Positions 29,597 to 31,545 of a DNA stretch of 31,545 nt are shown here, one piece after another. The DNA comes from a virus. Below the pieces are notes generated by a model. That model worked only from the letters and a program-made list of their open reading frames with translations. It did not search any database and was not told the origin of the DNA. The position numbers were made by a program, and so were the translations under genes. Numbering within the stretch: the stretch's first letter is position 1; every line of letters starts with the position of its first letter. The DNA lies in the IMG/VR virus record IMGVR_UViG_3300030430_002904, positions 1-31,545 of that record. One strand, written 5' to 3'.

Positions 29597-31209
29597 TGCC
29601 AAGATATAAACCAATGGGCAGAATGGATGAGCCGATCCTCACGGAAGGGGATCGCGGGTTTCGCGGTATTGATAGTTACCTAGAGCCTACAACGCTAGAA
29701 GGTGGTTTAGTCGAAGCATCAGAGAATATGCGATTAGATGGTGATCTTGCATCTGTTCGTAAAGGGATTGAATTTAAATCAGGTGCGGTGAGTTTGACAT
29801 ATTCGGCCACAGAGCAAGTATTCGCTACTGTCTTATTTTCAGATCCTGCGACAGGAGTCGAATTTATTGCCTGTGCCACAAAGAATAAAGTGATACTATG
29901 GAATGATCAGAATGATACGGGAATAGATATTGCGTATCCTGGAGGAGAGGAAGTAGCAAGTGGAGATAATGCAAGTTTCGTACAGGCAATGGAAAAGCTG
30001 ATCCTCTTTCGCGGGGAGAGTAAAGATCCGCTTGAGTGGAATGGTGATTTCACGACACCGACAGCCTTTACGCTAAAGAATAATCCATCCCCCACAGCAG
30101 GCAGGATTGAATGTCCGAGCACAAACTTTGGTTTATTCTTCGCTAACAGACTAATTGTACCACAACCAAGCGATTCCGCTTACACGGTGATTATGTCGGA
30201 TCTTTTAGACACGGATAATTTCTTTGCCGCTGACTCGCAATTTAGAATAAATCGTGGAACCGCAGATCGTTTAGTAGGATTTACTCCATACCTAGAGAAT
30301 CAGCTTCTAGTTTTTTTCCGCAATAGCATACACCTGATAAATAATGTGGCTACCACATCTGCCGCCGCAGTCTTTGAAATTACGCGCCAACGCGGATGCG
30401 TAGCTCGTAAAAGCATAGCCGCAAGTGGTCCGCAAATCTATTTCTTGTCTGACGATGGCGTATTCACCCTTCAACAAGGCTTAGACCCTGCAAAGGGATT
30501 GGGGGTCGCAATTAGTAAGGTAAGCGGAGAAGCAATCCCATTATCGCGTCCAATCCAAGACCAGTTCAAAGATGTCAATTTTGCACATGCGGACAAGGCG
30601 GTTGGGATAGTATTTGACAACAAATATTTCTTAGCAGTGCCCACGGGTTCTTCAACTGATAATAATAAAATCTTAGTTTATGATATTCTTAACACAGCAT
30701 GGACTTCAGTCGATTCATTCCCCGCAGGATTTGTAATTGATGACTTCGTCACCGTATTGCATGGAAATAACCCACAAAAACGCAGACTCTTCGCAGTCAA
30801 CGATAAAGGATGGCATCTCGTAGACGAAGGAACCACCGATATCACGGGAACTATCGGGAACCCAAGCACCACATCAACCGCAATAAGTGCCAAGCTGAAG
30901 ACCCGCTCATTCACATTAGGAAGTGTAGATGTGAAAAGATGGAAGAGAGGGCAACTCGGATGCAATGTAAACAACGGGGATCAGTTTACGATCAAGGTCA
31001 ATACAACAGACCCGGATCGCACAAATACGGTTCACACCGAGAATTATTCGGGATCAGCGGAGGAGAAGCTGATTCGCTTTGGCAGTGGACGCGCAAGAGG
31101 TTACGCCGCAAATGTTGAAGTTGATGTTACCGCAGGGAAGCCTAGCTTTCGCCATATTTCGCTGGAAGCGATAGCTGGCGGCGCGAATGCGAGAAGGGAA
31201 ATTGCATAA
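29596..31209 (+). CDS. Beta-rich virion protein (tail hub/stopper-like)
   Basis: A 537-residue protein. The pattern of many short beta strands (LTEGDRGFRGIDSYLEPTTL, FFANRLIVPQPSDSAYTVIM, ILVYDILNTAWTSVDSF) resembles a beta-propeller and is found in conserved structural proteins of short-tailed phages. GYAANVEVDVTAGKPSFRHI near the C-terminus fits a terminal beta domain. It likely forms part of the tail or head-completion complex. It lies between the small membrane genes and a fibre gene. Assignment is by fold impression. Confidence 0.7.
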   Translation: MPRYKPMGRMDEPILTEGDRGFRGIDSYLEPTTLEGGLVEASENMRLDGDLASVRKGIEFKSGAVSLTYSATEQVFATVLFSDPATGVEFIACATKNKVILWNDQNDTGIDIAYPGGEEVASGDNASFVQAMEKLILFRGESKDPLEWNGDFTTPTAFTLKNNPSPTAGRIECPSTNFGLFFANRLIVPQPSDSAYTVIMSDLLDTDNFFAADSQFRINRGTADRLVGFTPYLENQLLVFFRNSIHLINNVATTSAAAVFEITRQRGCVARKSIAASGPQIYFLSDDGVFTLQQGLDPAKGLGVAISKVSGEAIPLSRPIQDQFKDVNFAHADKAVGIVFDNKYFLAVPTGSSTDNNKILVYDILNTAWTSVDSFPAGFVIDDFVTVLHGNNPQKRRLFAVNDKGWHLVDEGTTDITGTIGNPSTTSTAISAKLKTRSFTLGSVDVKRWKRGQLGCNVNNGDQFTIKVNTTDPDRTNTVHTENYSGSAEEKLIRFGSGRARGYAANVEVDVTAGKPSFRHISLEAIAGGANARREIA

Positions 31210-31545
31210 TGGCTATTACTGCAACAGTTACAAGAAATTTCACCTTCGATACCGGGGTGGAATTAGATTCCGCATCGCTAAATCAACTAGGCGAGCCTAT
31301 CGTCACCATCAACGAAAATGATGTAGAAATCACGGGTGGTGATATATCGGGTTTATCCAATCCTATTGCAATCGCGGATGGCGGGACCGGGCAGACCAGT
31401 AAAACAGAAGCGTTTGACGCTTTAGCGCCAACCACTCAGGCGGGTGATATGATCGCATTTAATGGTACTGACAATGTTCGAGTCTCACTGGGTGCGAGTG
31501 GATTATTTTTACAGAGTAATGGCACAAATCCTTATTGGGGACCAG
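31209..31545 (+). CDS. Tail fibre protein, N-terminal part (runs off the window)
   Basis: The frame is open from ATG 31209, which overlaps the previous stop (TAATG), to the window end, giving 112 residues with no stop. VTINENDVEITGGDISGL, the repeat IADGGTGQTSKTEAFDALAP and AGDMIAFNGTDNVRVSLGAS are standard phage fibre modules. It starts a fibre gene that continues beyond the window. Confidence 0.8.
   Translation, partial: MAITATVTRNFTFDTGVELDSASLNQLGEPIVTINENDVEITGGDISGLSNPIAIADGGTGQTSKTEAFDALAPTTQAGDMIAFNGTDNVRVSLGASGLFLQSNGTNPYWGP

Noticed and set aside
1-31545. CRISPR array or insertion sequence
   Set aside because: No regularly spaced long direct repeats and no transposase motifs or terminal inverted repeats were seen.

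Overview
The window reads as a stretch of a temperate, tailed double-stranded DNA phage, probably short-tailed and aquatic. Evidence for a phage: a large terminase subunit, portal, scaffold and SU10-type HK97-fold capsid protein in the usual order, a phage replication set, and a tyrosine integrase beside a 45-base copy of a tRNA 3' end. Evidence for a bacterial host: GTG and TTG starts, 1-4 base start/stop overlaps and sigma70-like promoters. Standard stop codons (TAA, TAG, TGA) are all used. The host cannot be named from sequence alone. The small-basic-protein block at 21.2-22.2 kb resembles genes I associate with marine viruses (recollection, not a search). No tape measure, sheath or major tail tube gene was seen.

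Layout. 1-4.1 kb (+): end of the late region, two long virion proteins (a coiled-coil protein and an 879-residue putative ejection protein), closed by a strong terminator. 4.2-5.3 kb: attP-like site matching the 3' half of a tRNA-Lys(CTT), then the integrase. Virion genes lie on the far side of the att site, so the site is internal to the phage genome, as in a free or circularised form rather than at a prophage edge. 5.3-5.75 kb: a leftward ribbon-helix-helix regulator. 5.76-10.64 kb (+): replication and recombination genes: ssDNA-binding protein, RecE-like nuclease fused to a helix-turn-helix, Hjc-like nuclease, ParB-like protein, helicase loader, DnaB helicase. 10.76-13.34 kb (-): an operon of nine small genes headed by a gp88-like protein. 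13.34-13.80 kb: non-coding DNA with iteron-like repeats and a palindrome. 13.8-14.7 kb (-): a PD-(D/E)XK-type protein and an unknown. 14.79-17.4 kb (+): helix-turn-helix protein, sigma region 4-like protein, C5-cytosine methyltransferase, and small genes. 17.4-31.5 kb (+): terminase, portal, basic peptides, scaffold, capsid, connector, decoration and fibre proteins, a small membrane or lysis set, a beta-rich virion protein and a truncated fibre gene.

The most notable feature is at 15.67-16.58 kb. A complete C5-methyltransferase gene is overprinted in the +1 frame by a second long open frame whose protein carries WPTP and LNPxWVExLMGxPxGWT motifs that I associate with a phage protein family. 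Other leads are a 24-base motif repeated in front of portal and scaffold (a candidate late promoter, possibly served by the sigma4-like protein), a shared AAGTATTGACA element in front of the two putative regulators, a 14-bp inverted repeat after the methyltransferase, and the RecE/helix-turn-helix fusion. No endolysin, classical CI repressor, small terminase subunit or phage RNA polymerase was recognised.
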